64,000 nt of DNA from Paludisphaera rhizosphaerae (lineage in GTDB: Bacteria; Planctomycetota; Planctomycetia; Isosphaerales; Isosphaeraceae), in NCBI RefSeq assembly GCF_011065895.1, contig NZ_JAALCR010000023.1, positions 1-64,000 of the forward strand, written 5' to 3'. The translations under genes were made by a program, and so were the position numbers. The notes under the pieces are model-generated. The model made no database searches. It was given only the letters and a program-made list of their open reading frames with translations, and was not told the DNA's origin. The first letter of the stretch is position 1; every line of letters begins with the position of its first letter. Shown here in pieces: positions 8,006 through 16,854 of the stretch.

Positions 8006-9547
8006 ATGCCATCGACTCCATCGCGCGTGCTCTTCGTGGGACTCGACGGGGGCACGCGCGCCGCGCTCGACCCGATCCTCGACCGCGGCTGGATGCCCAA
8101 CCTCGCCGCTCTCTGGCGTCGCTCCGCCGTCGGCGGCCTGCGATCGACCGATCCAATGGTGACGCCCGTCGCCTGGACGTCGTTCTCCACCGGCTGCACG
8201 CCTCTGACGCACGGCGTTCACGACTTCAACTATCTGGACCACTCCGACGGCACGATCCGCGAGCACGACGCGGCGACCGTCCGCCGGTCGACGATCTGGG
8301 AAGTTCTTGCGAATCAGGGACGCTCGATCGTCAGCCTGGGCCTGCCGCTGACCTACCCCGCCCCGAAGATCCGAGGGATCCTGGTCGGAGGCGCCGATTC
8401 CCCGGATCGCGACGAGGCCTTCGCCCAGTGTCCGGAGTTCGACGGGCTGCTGCGGGACGAGGTCCCCGACTACACGCACAAGCTCGTCTGGAAGCGTCGC
8501 CCGCGCACGGCCGAGGAGGCGATGGAACAGGCCCGCCGCTGCTCGGCGATCTTCGCCGCCCAGGCCGAGGCCGCCTACCGCGCCGATGCTCGCGTGGACT
8601 GGACGGCCATGATGGTCCACTACCACAACCTGGACAGCCTCCAGCATCGCATGTGGCCCTACTTCGACGTGGATGACACGGGCGTCCGCGAGGCCGGCTT
8701 CACTGAGTCCGTCGAGCAATCGCTCCGGGCGCTCGACGCCTCCATCGGCCGGCTGCTGGACCTGGCCGCGGATCGCGACGCGGCGGTAGTCGTCGTCTCC
8801 GACCACGGCTTCGGGCCCTGCCGGCAACTGGTGAACGTCAACGGAATGCTCCGCGCCGCGGGCCTTCAGCGCACGCGGGTTTATGGGACGCGCTTCCGCT
8901 ACCGGGCGATCCGTCTGCTGGAGCGGTTCCGCCGCTGGCGGGCGCTTCGCGAGCCGGGCGGGAAGGCGCCGACGAAGATCCGGCCGATCGACGGCCAGAT
9001 CTCGTGCGACTGGTCCCGGACGGTCGCCTTCGCCCCCTTCGGCCAGCTTTGCGGCAACATCTTCCTGAACCGCGAGGCCGTCTCGGGCGCCGCCGCCGAT
9101 CGCGCGCTGGACGAGATCGTGACGATGATGGCCGACGCCCGCGATCCCGAGACCGGCGACCGGCTCTTCGCCGACGTTTACGCCACGGCCGAGCGCTTCG
9201 GCGTCGACCCAGCCGACGAGGGTATGCCCGACGTTTTCGCCCTCTCGGCCGACGGCTACCAGGCCCAGGCCAAGTGGTCCGAGCGCTATCGCAACACGAT
9301 CATGATGCCCGACCCCGGCCTGCCGGCCACGCACTACGTCCAGGGCGTATTGGCGATCGACGCCCCCGGCGTCCGCCCGGGCCACTCGCTCGAGGCCGAG
9401 CTGCACGATCTCGCGCCGACGGCCCTGACGCTGCTGGGCCTCGACGTCCCCTCGTTCATGGAGGGCCGGGTGCTGCAAGAGGCGTTCGACGAGCCCCTGT
9501 CGTCGGCCCGCCGGCCCGCTCTCGCCGCGATCATTGAAGGTGCCTGA
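8006..9547 (+). CDS. Type I phosphodiesterase/nucleotide pyrophosphatase family protein (alkaline phosphatase superfamily)
   Basis: 513-residue metal-dependent phospho- or sulpho-ester hydrolase or transferase. It has the superfamily's two-metal layout: LFVGLDGGT at the start with a metal-binding Asp, the PVAWTSFSTG nucleophile loop, then HYHNLDSLQHRMW and VVVSDHGFGP with paired Asp/His ligands. The start at 8006 (MPSTPSRVLFVGLDGG) is preferred over an in-frame ATG at 7889, because homology begins there and the extra 39 residues look random. The next gene, an acyl carrier protein, follows after 52 bases. Pairing with an ACP suggests action on a lipid or carrier-linked phosphodiester; this is inference. 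Confidence 0.82.
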   Translation: MPSTPSRVLFVGLDGGTRAALDPILDRGWMPNLAALWRRSAVGGLRSTDPMVTPVAWTSFSTGCTPLTHGVHDFNYLDHSDGTIREHDAATVRRSTIWEVLANQGRSIVSLGLPLTYPAPKIRGILVGGADSPDRDEAFAQCPEFDGLLRDEVPDYTHKLVWKRRPRTAEEAMEQARRCSAIFAAQAEAAYRADARVDWTAMMVHYHNLDSLQHRMWPYFDVDDTGVREAGFTESVEQSLRALDASIGRLLDLAADRDAAVVVVSDHGFGPCRQLVNVNGMLRAAGLQRTRVYGTRFRYRAIRLLERFRRWRALREPGGKAPTKIRPIDGQISCDWSRTVAFAPFGQLCGNIFLNREAVSGAAADRALDEIVTMMADARDPETGDRLFADVYATAERFGVDPADEGMPDVFALSADGYQAQAKWSERYRNTIMMPDPGLPATHYVQGVLAIDAPGVRPGHSLEAELHDLAPTALTLLGLDVPSFMEGRVLQEAFDEPLSSARRPALAAIIEGA

Positions 9548-9599
9548 AGGGATTCACGACCACTCCGTCCTCGTTCTCCCGACTCAACAAGAGGTTGAC

Positions 9600-9851
9600 A
9601 TGGAAGATATCCAGAAAGACGTCCACACGTTCATCCTGACCGAGTTCCTGCCAGGCGAGGATCCGTCCGAGCTGACCGAATCGACCCCGCTCATCACCGG
9701 CGGCATCCTCGACTCGATCACGACGCTCAAGCTGGTCGTCTATCTGGAAGAGCGGTTCGGCATCACCGTCGAAGCCCACGAAGCGGGCGTCGAGCACCTG
9801 GACTCGATCAAGCAGATCGCCGATCTCGTCGCTGAGAAGAAGGCGGCCTGA
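9600..9851 (+). CDS. Acyl carrier protein
   Basis: 83-residue four-helix carrier protein. Ser39 in the motif GGILDSITTLKLV is the predicted phosphopantetheine attachment site; the motif reads DSI rather than the DSL of fatty-acid ACPs. The rest (YLEERFGITVEAHEAG, then FLPGEDPSELTESTPL) fits stand-alone carriers of secondary-metabolite type. AGAGG five bases upstream of the ATG fixes the start. It is in a likely operon with the phosphodiesterase and faces a convergent GH3-type ligase. The DSI motif and context suggest a dedicated carrier, not the housekeeping AcpP. Confidence 0.92.
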   Translation: MEDIQKDVHTFILTEFLPGEDPSELTESTPLITGGILDSITTLKLVVYLEERFGITVEAHEAGVEHLDSIKQIADLVAEKKAA

Positions 9852-9877
9852 CGAGCCCGGTCCGATCGGTCCATAGC

Positions 9878-10033
9878 GGCCTTCCCCCCTCGCGGGGGCA
9901 GGTGGCCCGAAGGGCCGGATGAGGGGGGATCGGCTTCGCGTTCAGAGCGACCGCCGGATGCTTATCCGACGCCGGTCGTCCCCCTCATCTGATCGCTTCG
10001 CGATCTGTCTTCCCCCGCGAGGGGGGAAGACCG
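9878..10033. repeat. REP-like palindromic intergenic element, copy 1
   Basis: About 156 bases with mirrored ends: CGGCCTTCCCCCC at the left and GGGGGGAAGACCG at the right. Inner hairpins are GGCCC-GAA-GGGCC, GATCGC-TTC-GCGATC and CCCCC...GGGGG, and ATGAGGGG pairs with CCCCTCAT. A second copy lies at 40636-40793 with the same order of motifs. It sits in the convergent gap between the ACP and GH3 genes, where it could also terminate both transcripts. Confidence 0.8.
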
Positions 10034-10042
10034 TTCACGGCT

Positions 10043-11641
10043 TCAAACGGGTATCACGCCCGCCGGAACCTCCTCGACGACCATCCCCGCCCCCCGCAGA
10101 TACTCCACCAGGTCCCGCGTCAGCGCGCCGCCCGCGTCCATTCGTGGGACCTTGTGCTGCCCGCCGAGCTTTCCACGCGACCGCATCCAGCCCTCAAAGG
10201 CTCCCGGCCGGGCCGCGATCAGAGCGGGCGTCGGGAAGCCCGAGCCTGGCCCGCGATGGGACCGGTAGTCGTCGTTTCGCCGCAGCAGGGCCGCGTCGAG
10301 CCGTTCCCGGAACGTCGCTGCGTCGTCAGGGAAGTTTTCAAACTCGATCACATATTGATGGAATCCCAGGGCGTCGCCGAACACCGGGCCGACGTGCCAC
10401 TCGCGGACGCTCGCCCGTTCTGCATCAGCCGCCTCGGCGATCGCGGCCTCGACCTCCTCGTAGATCAGATGCTCGCCGAAGGCCGACAGGGTGTACTTCG
10501 TCCGGCCAGTGAAGCGGAGCAGGGGAGGGTCGAGCGACTCGAAGCGGACGGTGTCGCCGATCACGTGTCCCCACATCCCGGCGCACGTCGATACGACGAT
10601 CACATAGTCGACGCCCGTCTGGACGTTTCCCAGCCAGTGCCGCGTTTTCGGCTGCTCCCCTTCCTGGTACTCGGCGACGGGGATGAACTCATAGAAGATC
10701 CCGTGATCGACGAGCAACCGGAGCAGGCCTGATTCCGGGTCGCCGAAGGCGATGAAGCCCTCGGAGCAGGGATACGTCTCCTGGAGCCGGACGGCGTCCG
10801 AGCCGACCACGTCGCGGAACCTCGCCTCGTAGGGGGCGAACTTCACGCCGCCGTGGACGACCAACTCGAGGCGCGGCCAGACCTCGGCGATGGTCGACTC
10901 GCCGGTGATTTCGAGCACGCGACGGAAGAGCATCAACAGCCAACTGGGGACGCCGCTGACGAGCGTGATCCGCTCGCGAATGCTCCGCGAGGCGAGCCGC
11001 TCCAGCTTCTGGTCCCAGTCCGATTCCAGGGCCAGGTCGAGGGGCGGGAACGTGTAGGGCCGAAGCGCCTCGGCCAGCTCGATCGCCGCGACGCCGCTGA
11101 GGTCCCCCTGCCGGACGCCCGGAGCGGGCTCTTCCAACTGGGTCGTCCCGCCGAGAAAGAAGATCCGGCCCTCGAAGAGTCGCGACCCCGGCCGCGCCGC
11201 CATGTGCGCGGCGGTGACGGTCTGAGCGGCCTTGCGATTCGAGCGGACCATCTCGTGCGAGACGGGGATGTACTTGGTCGCTCCCTGAGTCGTGCCGCTG
11301 GTCAGGGCGAGGTAAGGGATGCGTCCGGGCCAGGCGAGGTTGTCAAAGACGGGATAACGGGCGCGAAGATAGTCGGCCCACATCTCCTCGTAGGTCCGGA
11401 TCGGAACGCGTCGTTGGAAGCCCTCGACCGACCTGACTCCGCCCAGGCCGTGGTCGCGGCCGAAGCGGGTCTCGCGGGCGAAGGCGGAGAGCCGCCGGAT
11501 CGTCCGCTCCTGTTCGCGGATCGGGTCGATCGCGGCCAGCCTGTGCATGCGGGCCCGGGCATGCACCTGGAACGCCCGGTTGACGAGCCTGCGGGCTGGG
11601 ACCGATCCGGTGAGGGCGGTGAGAGAGGCTGTCGCGTTCAT
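10043..11641 (-). CDS. GH3 family acyl-acid adenylating ligase
   Basis: 532-residue protein of the GH3 superfamily, whose plant members adenylate carboxylic acids and join them to amino acids. The ATP-binding motif LTSGTTQGATKYIPVS lies near residue 110. The middle motif is YPCSEGFIAFGD and the third is GHVIGDTVRFES; all are conserved in order. The C-terminal domain includes LSAFGEHLIYEEVEAAI. Its ATG overlaps the stop of the methyltransferase gene (ATGA), so it is translationally coupled as the third gene of a hydrolase-methyltransferase-GH3 operon. It is convergent with an ACP gene, which suggests that acids could be activated for loading or amidation. The substrate is unknown. Confidence 0.88.
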   Translation of the reverse strand: MNATASLTALTGSVPARRLVNRAFQVHARARMHRLAAIDPIREQERTIRRLSAFARETRFGRDHGLGGVRSVEGFQRRVPIRTYEEMWADYLRARYPVFDNLAWPGRIPYLALTSGTTQGATKYIPVSHEMVRSNRKAAQTVTAAHMAARPGSRLFEGRIFFLGGTTQLEEPAPGVRQGDLSGVAAIELAEALRPYTFPPLDLALESDWDQKLERLASRSIRERITLVSGVPSWLLMLFRRVLEITGESTIAEVWPRLELVVHGGVKFAPYEARFRDVVGSDAVRLQETYPCSEGFIAFGDPESGLLRLLVDHGIFYEFIPVAEYQEGEQPKTRHWLGNVQTGVDYVIVVSTCAGMWGHVIGDTVRFESLDPPLLRFTGRTKYTLSAFGEHLIYEEVEAAIAEAADAERASVREWHVGPVFGDALGFHQYVIEFENFPDDAATFRERLDAALLRRNDDYRSHRGPGSGFPTPALIAARPGAFEGWMRSRGKLGGQHKVPRMDAGGALTRDLVEYLRGAGMVVEEVPAGVIPV

Positions 11642-12225
11642 AAGGCCTCGACGGGGGGCCGAACGCCCCGGCAGATGTAGACGCCGGCCGGTGGAAAGTT
11701 CCGGGGCTCGAAATGGAACTGGACGTCCTCAAACAGCCTGCGATAGAGGCCGCGATACACCCAGGGCATCTCGGTGATCTGGTTGAACGTGCCCTCGGGC
11801 TTGAGAACCTGGCCGACCACCCGGATCAACTCCCGCTGAACGTCCTTCGGCAGCGAGGGGGTCGGCAGGCCGGAGACGACATGGTCGACGCGGTCGATCC
11901 CTCGGTCGTGCAGCATGCCCGCCAGGTCGCGGGCGTCGCCCTCGATCAGTTCCAGGTTGGGCAGGCCGCCGAATCGGTCGCGGAGCATCCTGGCGAAGTC
12001 GGGGTCGCGCTCGACGACCAGGACTCGATCGACGGGGCTGGATCTCTCGGCGAGGACGCGGGTGATCGGGCCGGTGCCCGCGCCCAGCTCGACGATCACG
12101 TTGGGGATGCTCCAGTCGATGTTGGAGACGGTCGCCTGAGCGAGCCATCGGCTGCTGGGCGCGAGGCTGGCGATGGCTGTCCCGTGTCGGAGGAACTTGC
12201 CCAGGAACAGGATGAAATCGCTCAT
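11638..12225 (-). CDS. Class I SAM-dependent methyltransferase, phospholipid N-methyltransferase-like
   Basis: 195-residue Rossmann-fold methyltransferase. The SAM-binding motif I is VELGAGTGPITRVL at about 44-57, followed by VLVVERDPDFARML and the acidic motif IEGDARDL. The motif VSGLPTPSLPKDVQ and the N-terminal FLGKFLRHGTAIASLAPSSR resemble rhizobial PmtA-type phospholipid N-methyltransferases and rRNA-dimethylase-like lipid methyltransferases. It lies three bases after the hydrolase gene and overlaps the GH3 start by four bases, so the three are one operon. Lipid head-group methylation is possible but unproven. Confidence 0.84.
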   Translation of the reverse strand: MSDFILFLGKFLRHGTAIASLAPSSRWLAQATVSNIDWSIPNVIVELGAGTGPITRVLAERSSPVDRVLVVERDPDFARMLRDRFGGLPNLELIEGDARDLAGMLHDRGIDRVDHVVSGLPTPSLPKDVQRELIRVVGQVLKPEGTFNQITEMPWVYRGLYRRLFEDVQFHFEPRNFPPAGVYICRGVRPPVEAL

Positions 12226-12228
12226 GGA

Positions 12229-13098
12229 TCAGGAGGGGGAGCGGAGAAGGGGGACGGCCTCGCGGGCGGCCAGGAACCGATTGGCGTCGAGCGGGCGCGG
12301 GATCGGGCCCAGTCGATCGTTGAGGAAGCGGACGATCATCTGATTGATGATTCGAGATTTCTCGATCTGGGGGGCGTGCCCGCAGTCGGCCACGACGGCC
12401 TGGCGGACGCTGGGGATTCGCTTCGCGGCGAGGATCGAACCGGGGACGTCCGAGAGGACCTGATCGTCGGCCCCCCAGACGACGAGCGTCGGATTGACGA
12501 CTCTGGGGAGCAGGTCCGCGACCGAGTGGCCGACCGTCCCCCGGAGCGTCTTCAAGACCCCTTTCTTCCAGCGCCGGTTCTGGAACTTTCGCTCGTAGGC
12601 CGCGATGAGTCGGTCGTCGGCGAACCGGGGCTTGTGGAAGACCGAGCCCACAAGGCTGTCGTAGCGGCTGCGGCGGACGCCGTCGATCATCGGCATGTTC
12701 TCGTCGCCGTGAAATCCGGAGGGGCAGAGCAGGACCATCCGGCCGACCTTCGAAGGGTTCGCGACCGCGTACGTCAGGGCGACCTGGCAGCCCAGGCTCG
12801 ACGCGACGAGGTGGTAAGGAGCGTTGACTCGCGCCCCTTCCAGGAAAGCCGCCAGCCGGCCGGCGAGATAGTCGACGGTCACCTCGTTGCCGGCTTCGAT
12901 CCAGTGATGGAGGTCGTCGGAGTCGTAAGTGAGGATCTCGGGAGTCCTCACGTCGAACCGTCGCGAAAGCTGTCGCTTGTTGGCGAACCAGCTTTCAGCC
13001 TGCTCGGCCAGACCGTTGACCATCACCAGGGGCGTGCGAGACCCGCTCCGGAGGTTCGGGCGGGGGAGGTCGATCCATTTGAGCACGCGGGGGGGCAT
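12229..13098 (-). CDS. Alpha/beta hydrolase
   Basis: 289-residue alpha/beta-hydrolase fold protein. The nucleophile elbow is ASSLG around Ser101, the acid is in VVWGADDQVLSD and the histidine in VADCGHAPQIEK. An oxyanion segment LVMVNGLAEQAESW lies at the N-terminus. The start at 13098 (MPPRVLKWIDLP) has AAGGAG about 12 bases upstream; an ATG at 13125 is possible, and the longest frame (to 13191) looks too long. First gene of the hydrolase-methyltransferase-GH3 operon, divergent from the TIGR01777 oxidoreductase. It could be a thioesterase or esterase acting on the GH3/ACP product (inference). Confidence 0.85.
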   Translation of the reverse strand: MPPRVLKWIDLPRPNLRSGSRTPLVMVNGLAEQAESWFANKRQLSRRFDVRTPEILTYDSDDLHHWIEAGNEVTVDYLAGRLAAFLEGARVNAPYHLVASSLGCQVALTYAVANPSKVGRMVLLCPSGFHGDENMPMIDGVRRSRYDSLVGSVFHKPRFADDRLIAAYERKFQNRRWKKGVLKTLRGTVGHSVADLLPRVVNPTLVVWGADDQVLSDVPGSILAAKRIPSVRQAVVADCGHAPQIEKSRIINQMIVRFLNDRLGPIPRPLDANRFLAAREAVPLLRSPS

Positions 13099-13328
13099 GG
13101 TGGTTGGGGACTCCTTCGGGACCATCGGCCGCCATGCGACGAACCTATCACGAACTCCCATGCCGGGCCAGCGCATGCGGCGCGGGTTCACGACGAATTC
13201 GCGGAGCCCACACGAGTCTGAAACGGCTCTTTCGTCGTTCCCCCTTCTTGACGTTCCCGTGGGCGGCTCGGGAGGATGAGGTCAAGCCACATCGGTTGGT
13301 CCTCGTCTCGTCGGCCTGAGATCCTTTC

Positions 13329-14315
13329 ATGCGCGTCTTCATCACGGGCGGATCCGGGCTCATCGGGAGGAGGCTCGCCCGGCGAGTGCTGGAGAAAGGC
13401 GGGACGCCCGTCGTCTTGTCTCGTCACACCGACGCCCTCCGCCGCGATCGCTCGATGAGGGACTTCGAGTTCGTCCAGGGGGATCCCACCACGCTCGGCC
13501 GTTGGCGGGAGGCCGTTGACGGCTGCGACGCCGTCGTGAACCTCGTCGGCCACAGCGTCTTCGGCGAGCGCTGGAGCGGAGAGGTCAAACGGAAGATCCG
13601 CGACAGCCGAGTCTATTCGACCGACAACGTCGTTACGGCGATCTCGGCGGCGAAGAAGCGGCCGAGCGTCCTGGTTCAGGCGTCGGCTATCGGCTACTAC
13701 GGGCCGAAGGATGACGAAGTGTTGGAGGAGTCGGCACCGTCGGGGACCGATTTCCTGGCCGTCGTCTGCCGCGAGTGGGAGGACGCCTCGGCGGGCGTCG
13801 ACGCCCTGGGCGTGCGCCGGGCGGTCGTGCGGATCGGCGTGGTTCTGGCTCCCGGTGAAGGGGCGTTGAAGACCATGACGCCGCTCTTCAAGCTCGGCCC
13901 GGGCGTCCCTGTCGGCGGCGACGGCCCTTTCAGCCCGGCGCGGGGACTTCAGTGGATGAGCTGGATCCACGTCGACGACGTCGTCGGGATCCTCGAAATG
14001 GCCCTCAGCAACTCGAACGCCGTCGGTCCGATCAACGGGGTCGCCCCCAACCCCGTCCGGAACGCCGACTTTTCCCGGGCGCTCTCGAACGTCCTCTGGA
14101 AACCGTACGCCCCCTGGCGGGTCTTCCTCCCGATCGGCCCGCCGAACGCCCTGCTCCGCCTGGTGCTCGGAGAGGTCGCCAGCGTCGTCACGAAAGGCCA
14201 GCGCGTGATCCCGCGCCGGGCTGCGGAATTGGGGTACGCCTTCCAATTTCCCGAATTGGCCGAGGCTCTCGAGGACGTATTTCTCCCGTCCGGGTCCGCG
14301 TCGATCGCCCATTGA
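13329..14315 (+). CDS. TIGR01777 family NAD(P)-dependent epimerase/oxidoreductase
   Basis: 328-residue short-chain-dehydrogenase-fold protein. The N-terminal dinucleotide motif is VFITGGSGLIGRRLARR. The family-specific motifs are NLVGHSVFGERW, KRKIRDSRVYST, QASAIGYYG and WMSWIHVDDVVGIL. It ends with PRRAAELGYAFQFPELAEAL, also typical of the YfcH/SulA-like TIGR01777 group. The physiological substrate of this family is not known. It is monocistronic, divergent from the hydrolase operon and convergent with the kinase gene, with only 11 bases between stops. Confidence 0.93.
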   Translation: MRVFITGGSGLIGRRLARRVLEKGGTPVVLSRHTDALRRDRSMRDFEFVQGDPTTLGRWREAVDGCDAVVNLVGHSVFGERWSGEVKRKIRDSRVYSTDNVVTAISAAKKRPSVLVQASAIGYYGPKDDEVLEESAPSGTDFLAVVCREWEDASAGVDALGVRRAVVRIGVVLAPGEGALKTMTPLFKLGPGVPVGGDGPFSPARGLQWMSWIHVDDVVGILEMALSNSNAVGPINGVAPNPVRNADFSRALSNVLWKPYAPWRVFLPIGPPNALLRLVLGEVASVVTKGQRVIPRRAAELGYAFQFPELAEALEDVFLPSGSASIAH

Positions 14316-14326
14316 ACCCAAGGGAA

Positions 14327-15643
14327 TTACTTCAGCAGATAACCCGCCGCGACTCCAGCGGCGAAGGTCCCGGCGAAAGCAGCCAGGATCACCGAGAGCA
14401 GCAGGGCTGGGCGTTCGGCGGCCGTGGAGGCCAGGGGAGCGAACCATTGCGGGTAGCGGACGGCCGGCGCTGGCGGGGGAACCGTCGAGACGGCGACGAC
14501 GGCCGGGGGGGGCGTGGGCTCGGGGAGAGAGTCGTCGGGGGGGAGCGAAGGCGACGGCGGCGACGGGGGGGGAGCGGGCGTCGGCTTGCGAGTTTTTGGG
14601 CGGATCAACGCCTGGAGGGCCTCGGAGGCTTCGGTCGCGTTCTCGAAGCGGTCCTGAGGCTTCAACGCCAGGAGTTTGTCCAGCACGCGCTGGGCGTTGG
14701 AGGGGAAGTCCGGCAGGTACTCGGTGATGGGAATGTGCGGGTTGCTGATCCGGCGTCCCAGGCGGTCGATCGGCGAGGCGCCAGGGAAGGCGTGTTTGCC
14801 GGTCATCAGGTGGTACATGGAGCAGCCGAGGCTGAACAGGTCGCTGCGGCCGTCGACGTCTTTCCCCAGCGCCTGCTCGGGGGACATGTAGTCGACCGTC
14901 CCCACGGCGATGCCGTCAGCCGTGGCGAACGTCGCCCCGTCGTCGGCCTCCATCAGGACGCCCAGGCCGAGGTCGAGGATCTTTACCTTGCGGTCGTCCC
15001 CCACCAGGATGTTCGACGGTTTGATGTCGCGGTGGACCATCCCCTGGGAGTGGGCGTGGGCCAGCCCCAGCGCGGCCTGCGACGCGTAGTCGATCATCTC
15101 CGCGGCGGGGACCGGCCCGCGACGGAGGCGGTCGCCCAGGCTCTCGCCGTTGACGTACTCCATGACGATGTAGAGGACGCGGTTGGCGCGGTCGGCGTCG
15201 TAGGCGCGGACGACGTTGGGGTGGTCGAGCCGGCCCACCAGCTTCATCTCGCGCTGAAAGCGAGCCACGACGCGGTCGTTGGAGGCGATTTCCGGAGCGA
15301 TGATCTTGAGGGCGACCACCCGGTCCATCATTTGATGGTGGGCCTTGTAGACCCTCCCCATCGAGCCGGCCCCGATCCGGTCGAGGATCACGTATCGGCC
15401 GACGACCATCCCGTAAGGCTTGTTGGCCAAAAGCCTTTTGGCCTGATAGGGGGTGATGAATCGGTCTCGGATCAGGCGTTCGGCCAGTTTCACGGGGGCG
15501 GAGGGGTATTCGCCGGTGGCGACCCGGCCGCAGACGTCCTCGAACTGGCGGTCGGAGAGGATCCCCGAGGATTGGAGGACCGGCAGGAGATCGGCCGGCG
15601 TTCGGCCGTCGGACCTCGGGATTTCGGGGCTCGCCATCGCCAT
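14327..15643 (-). CDS. Serine/threonine protein kinase, single C-terminal transmembrane helix
   Basis: 438-residue Hanks-type kinase. Residues about 10-85 form the small N-terminal domain common in planctomycete kinases (SGILSDRQFEDVCGRVATGE, LIRDRFITPYQAKRLLANK). The kinase domain follows: glycine loop IGAGSMGRVYKA, VALKII, catalytic HRDIKPSN near 200 and KILDLGLG. The Mg-binding motif thus reads DLG instead of DFG, a common variant. A proline-rich linker (about 355-405) leads to a C-terminal membrane helix (LLLSVILAAFAGTFAAGVAA). The start at 15643 has GGGGGAG six bases upstream. Adjacent genes do not reveal a substrate. Confidence 0.9.
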   Translation of the reverse strand: MAMASPEIPRSDGRTPADLLPVLQSSGILSDRQFEDVCGRVATGEYPSAPVKLAERLIRDRFITPYQAKRLLANKPYGMVVGRYVILDRIGAGSMGRVYKAHHQMMDRVVALKIIAPEIASNDRVVARFQREMKLVGRLDHPNVVRAYDADRANRVLYIVMEYVNGESLGDRLRRGPVPAAEMIDYASQAALGLAHAHSQGMVHRDIKPSNILVGDDRKVKILDLGLGVLMEADDGATFATADGIAVGTVDYMSPEQALGKDVDGRSDLFSLGCSMYHLMTGKHAFPGASPIDRLGRRISNPHIPITEYLPDFPSNAQRVLDKLLALKPQDRFENATEASEALQALIRPKTRKPTPAPPPSPPSPSLPPDDSLPEPTPPPAVVAVSTVPPPAPAVRYPQWFAPLASTAAERPALLLSVILAAFAGTFAAGVAAGYLLK

Positions 15644-15954
15644 ACGCACTCCCCCGGCCTCGCCGTCCCGCCGCGTCGTCCCTACGGTCCTGCTCGGGTT
15701 CGGACGCATGATCGCACCTGATTAGGGTATCAAAAGTTCAGAGCGCCCTCAATCTTCGTTCGCCTGCCCGGGTTGCGACGCTTCGCCTCTGACGAAGCGT
15801 CGACGGAGGGCGTCCCACCCTGGACGCTCGTTCCCGCAGGGGCTACCATCGAGGCTCACCGCGCGCGTTCGCTGCTCGACGGCGCAACCTCTCCCGAGCC
15901 TAATCTAAGACGTTTCTGGGCAGACGTCCTGTCAAGACGGAAGGAATTTCGGTT
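15644..15954. other. Intergenic region between divergent kinase and HAD genes, with hairpin
   Basis: 311 bases without a supportable gene. It holds a perfect 10-base stem at 15776-15802 (CGACGCTTCG, loop CCTCTGA). Promoters for both divergent genes should lie here, but I could not assign clear -35/-10 boxes. Confidence 0.5.
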
Positions 15955-16854
15955 ATGTCGGCGCCGAGCGACCCCCAGCAGGCCTTGCGAGACTTCCCCC
16001 GGCGCCACGATTTCTTCATCGGGATCGACAGCGACGGCTGCGCGTTCGACACGATGGAGGTGAAGCATAAAGAGTGCTTCATCCCCAACATCATCGACGC
16101 TTACGACCTGGCGGCGATCTCCAAGTACGTCCGCGAGGCGGCCGAATTCGTCAACCTGTACTCGCACTGGCGGGGCATCAACCGCTTCCCGGCGCTCACC
16201 ATGGCCTTCGACCTGGTGATGAACCGGCCCGAGGTCGTCGCCCGGCGGTTCAAGATGCCGGCGCTCGAAGGCGTCCGAGCCTGGATCCAGCGCGAGACGA
16301 AGCTCTCCAACCCCACCCTCAAAGCCGAGGTCGCCAAGACCAACGACGCCGACCTGACTCTGGCCCTGAAGTGGAGCGAGGCCGTCAACAAGACGGTCAC
16401 CCAGATCGTCCACGACGTTCCGCCGTTCCCCTACGTCCGCGAGTCGCTGGAGTGCCTCCAGGACAAGGCCGACGTCATGGTCGTTTCCGCCACGCCGGGC
16501 GAGGCGCTCGAGCGTGAGTGGGAAGAGAACGGGATCAAGCCCTACGTCGGCCTGATCGCCGGCCAGGAGCTGGGGAGCAAGAAGGAACACCTGGCGCTGG
16601 CGGCCGTCGGCAAGTACGACTTGAACAAGATCCTGATGATCGGCGACGCCCCCGGCGACATGAAGGCCGCCTTCGATAACAACGTCCTCTTCTACCCGAT
16701 CGATCCGGTTTACGAGGACCAGTCGTGGCAGCGGTTTTTCGAGGAAGCTCTCCCCAAGTTCCTCAACGGCGACTACGCCGGCGCTTACATGGACGCCCAG
16801 GTCGCCCGTTTCCAGACCCTCCTGCCGACCACGCCGCCGTGGAAGACGGTCTGA
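15955..16854 (+). CDS. HAD family hydrolase
   Basis: 299-residue haloacid-dehalogenase-fold protein. The catalytic loop is GIDSDGCAFDTM with Asp25 and Asp27. The second motif is in VMVVSATPGEA, a lysine lies in GSKKEHL and the final metal-binding loop is MIGDAPGDMKAA. The cap between residues 35 and 170 is long and helical, giving a larger protein than phosphoglycolate phosphatases. AAGGAA about nine bases before the ATG supports the start. The substrate, probably a phosphorylated small molecule, cannot be told. Confidence 0.88.
   Translation: MSAPSDPQQALRDFPRRHDFFIGIDSDGCAFDTMEVKHKECFIPNIIDAYDLAAISKYVREAAEFVNLYSHWRGINRFPALTMAFDLVMNRPEVVARRFKMPALEGVRAWIQRETKLSNPTLKAEVAKTNDADLTLALKWSEAVNKTVTQIVHDVPPFPYVRESLECLQDKADVMVVSATPGEALEREWEENGIKPYVGLIAGQELGSKKEHLALAAVGKYDLNKILMIGDAPGDMKAAFDNNVLFYPIDPVYEDQSWQRFFEEALPKFLNGDYAGAYMDAQVARFQTLLPTTPPWKTV

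Noticed and set aside
13952-15721. 589-residue plus-strand frame opposite the kinase
   Set aside because: Antisense of a clear Hanks-type kinase with all motifs.
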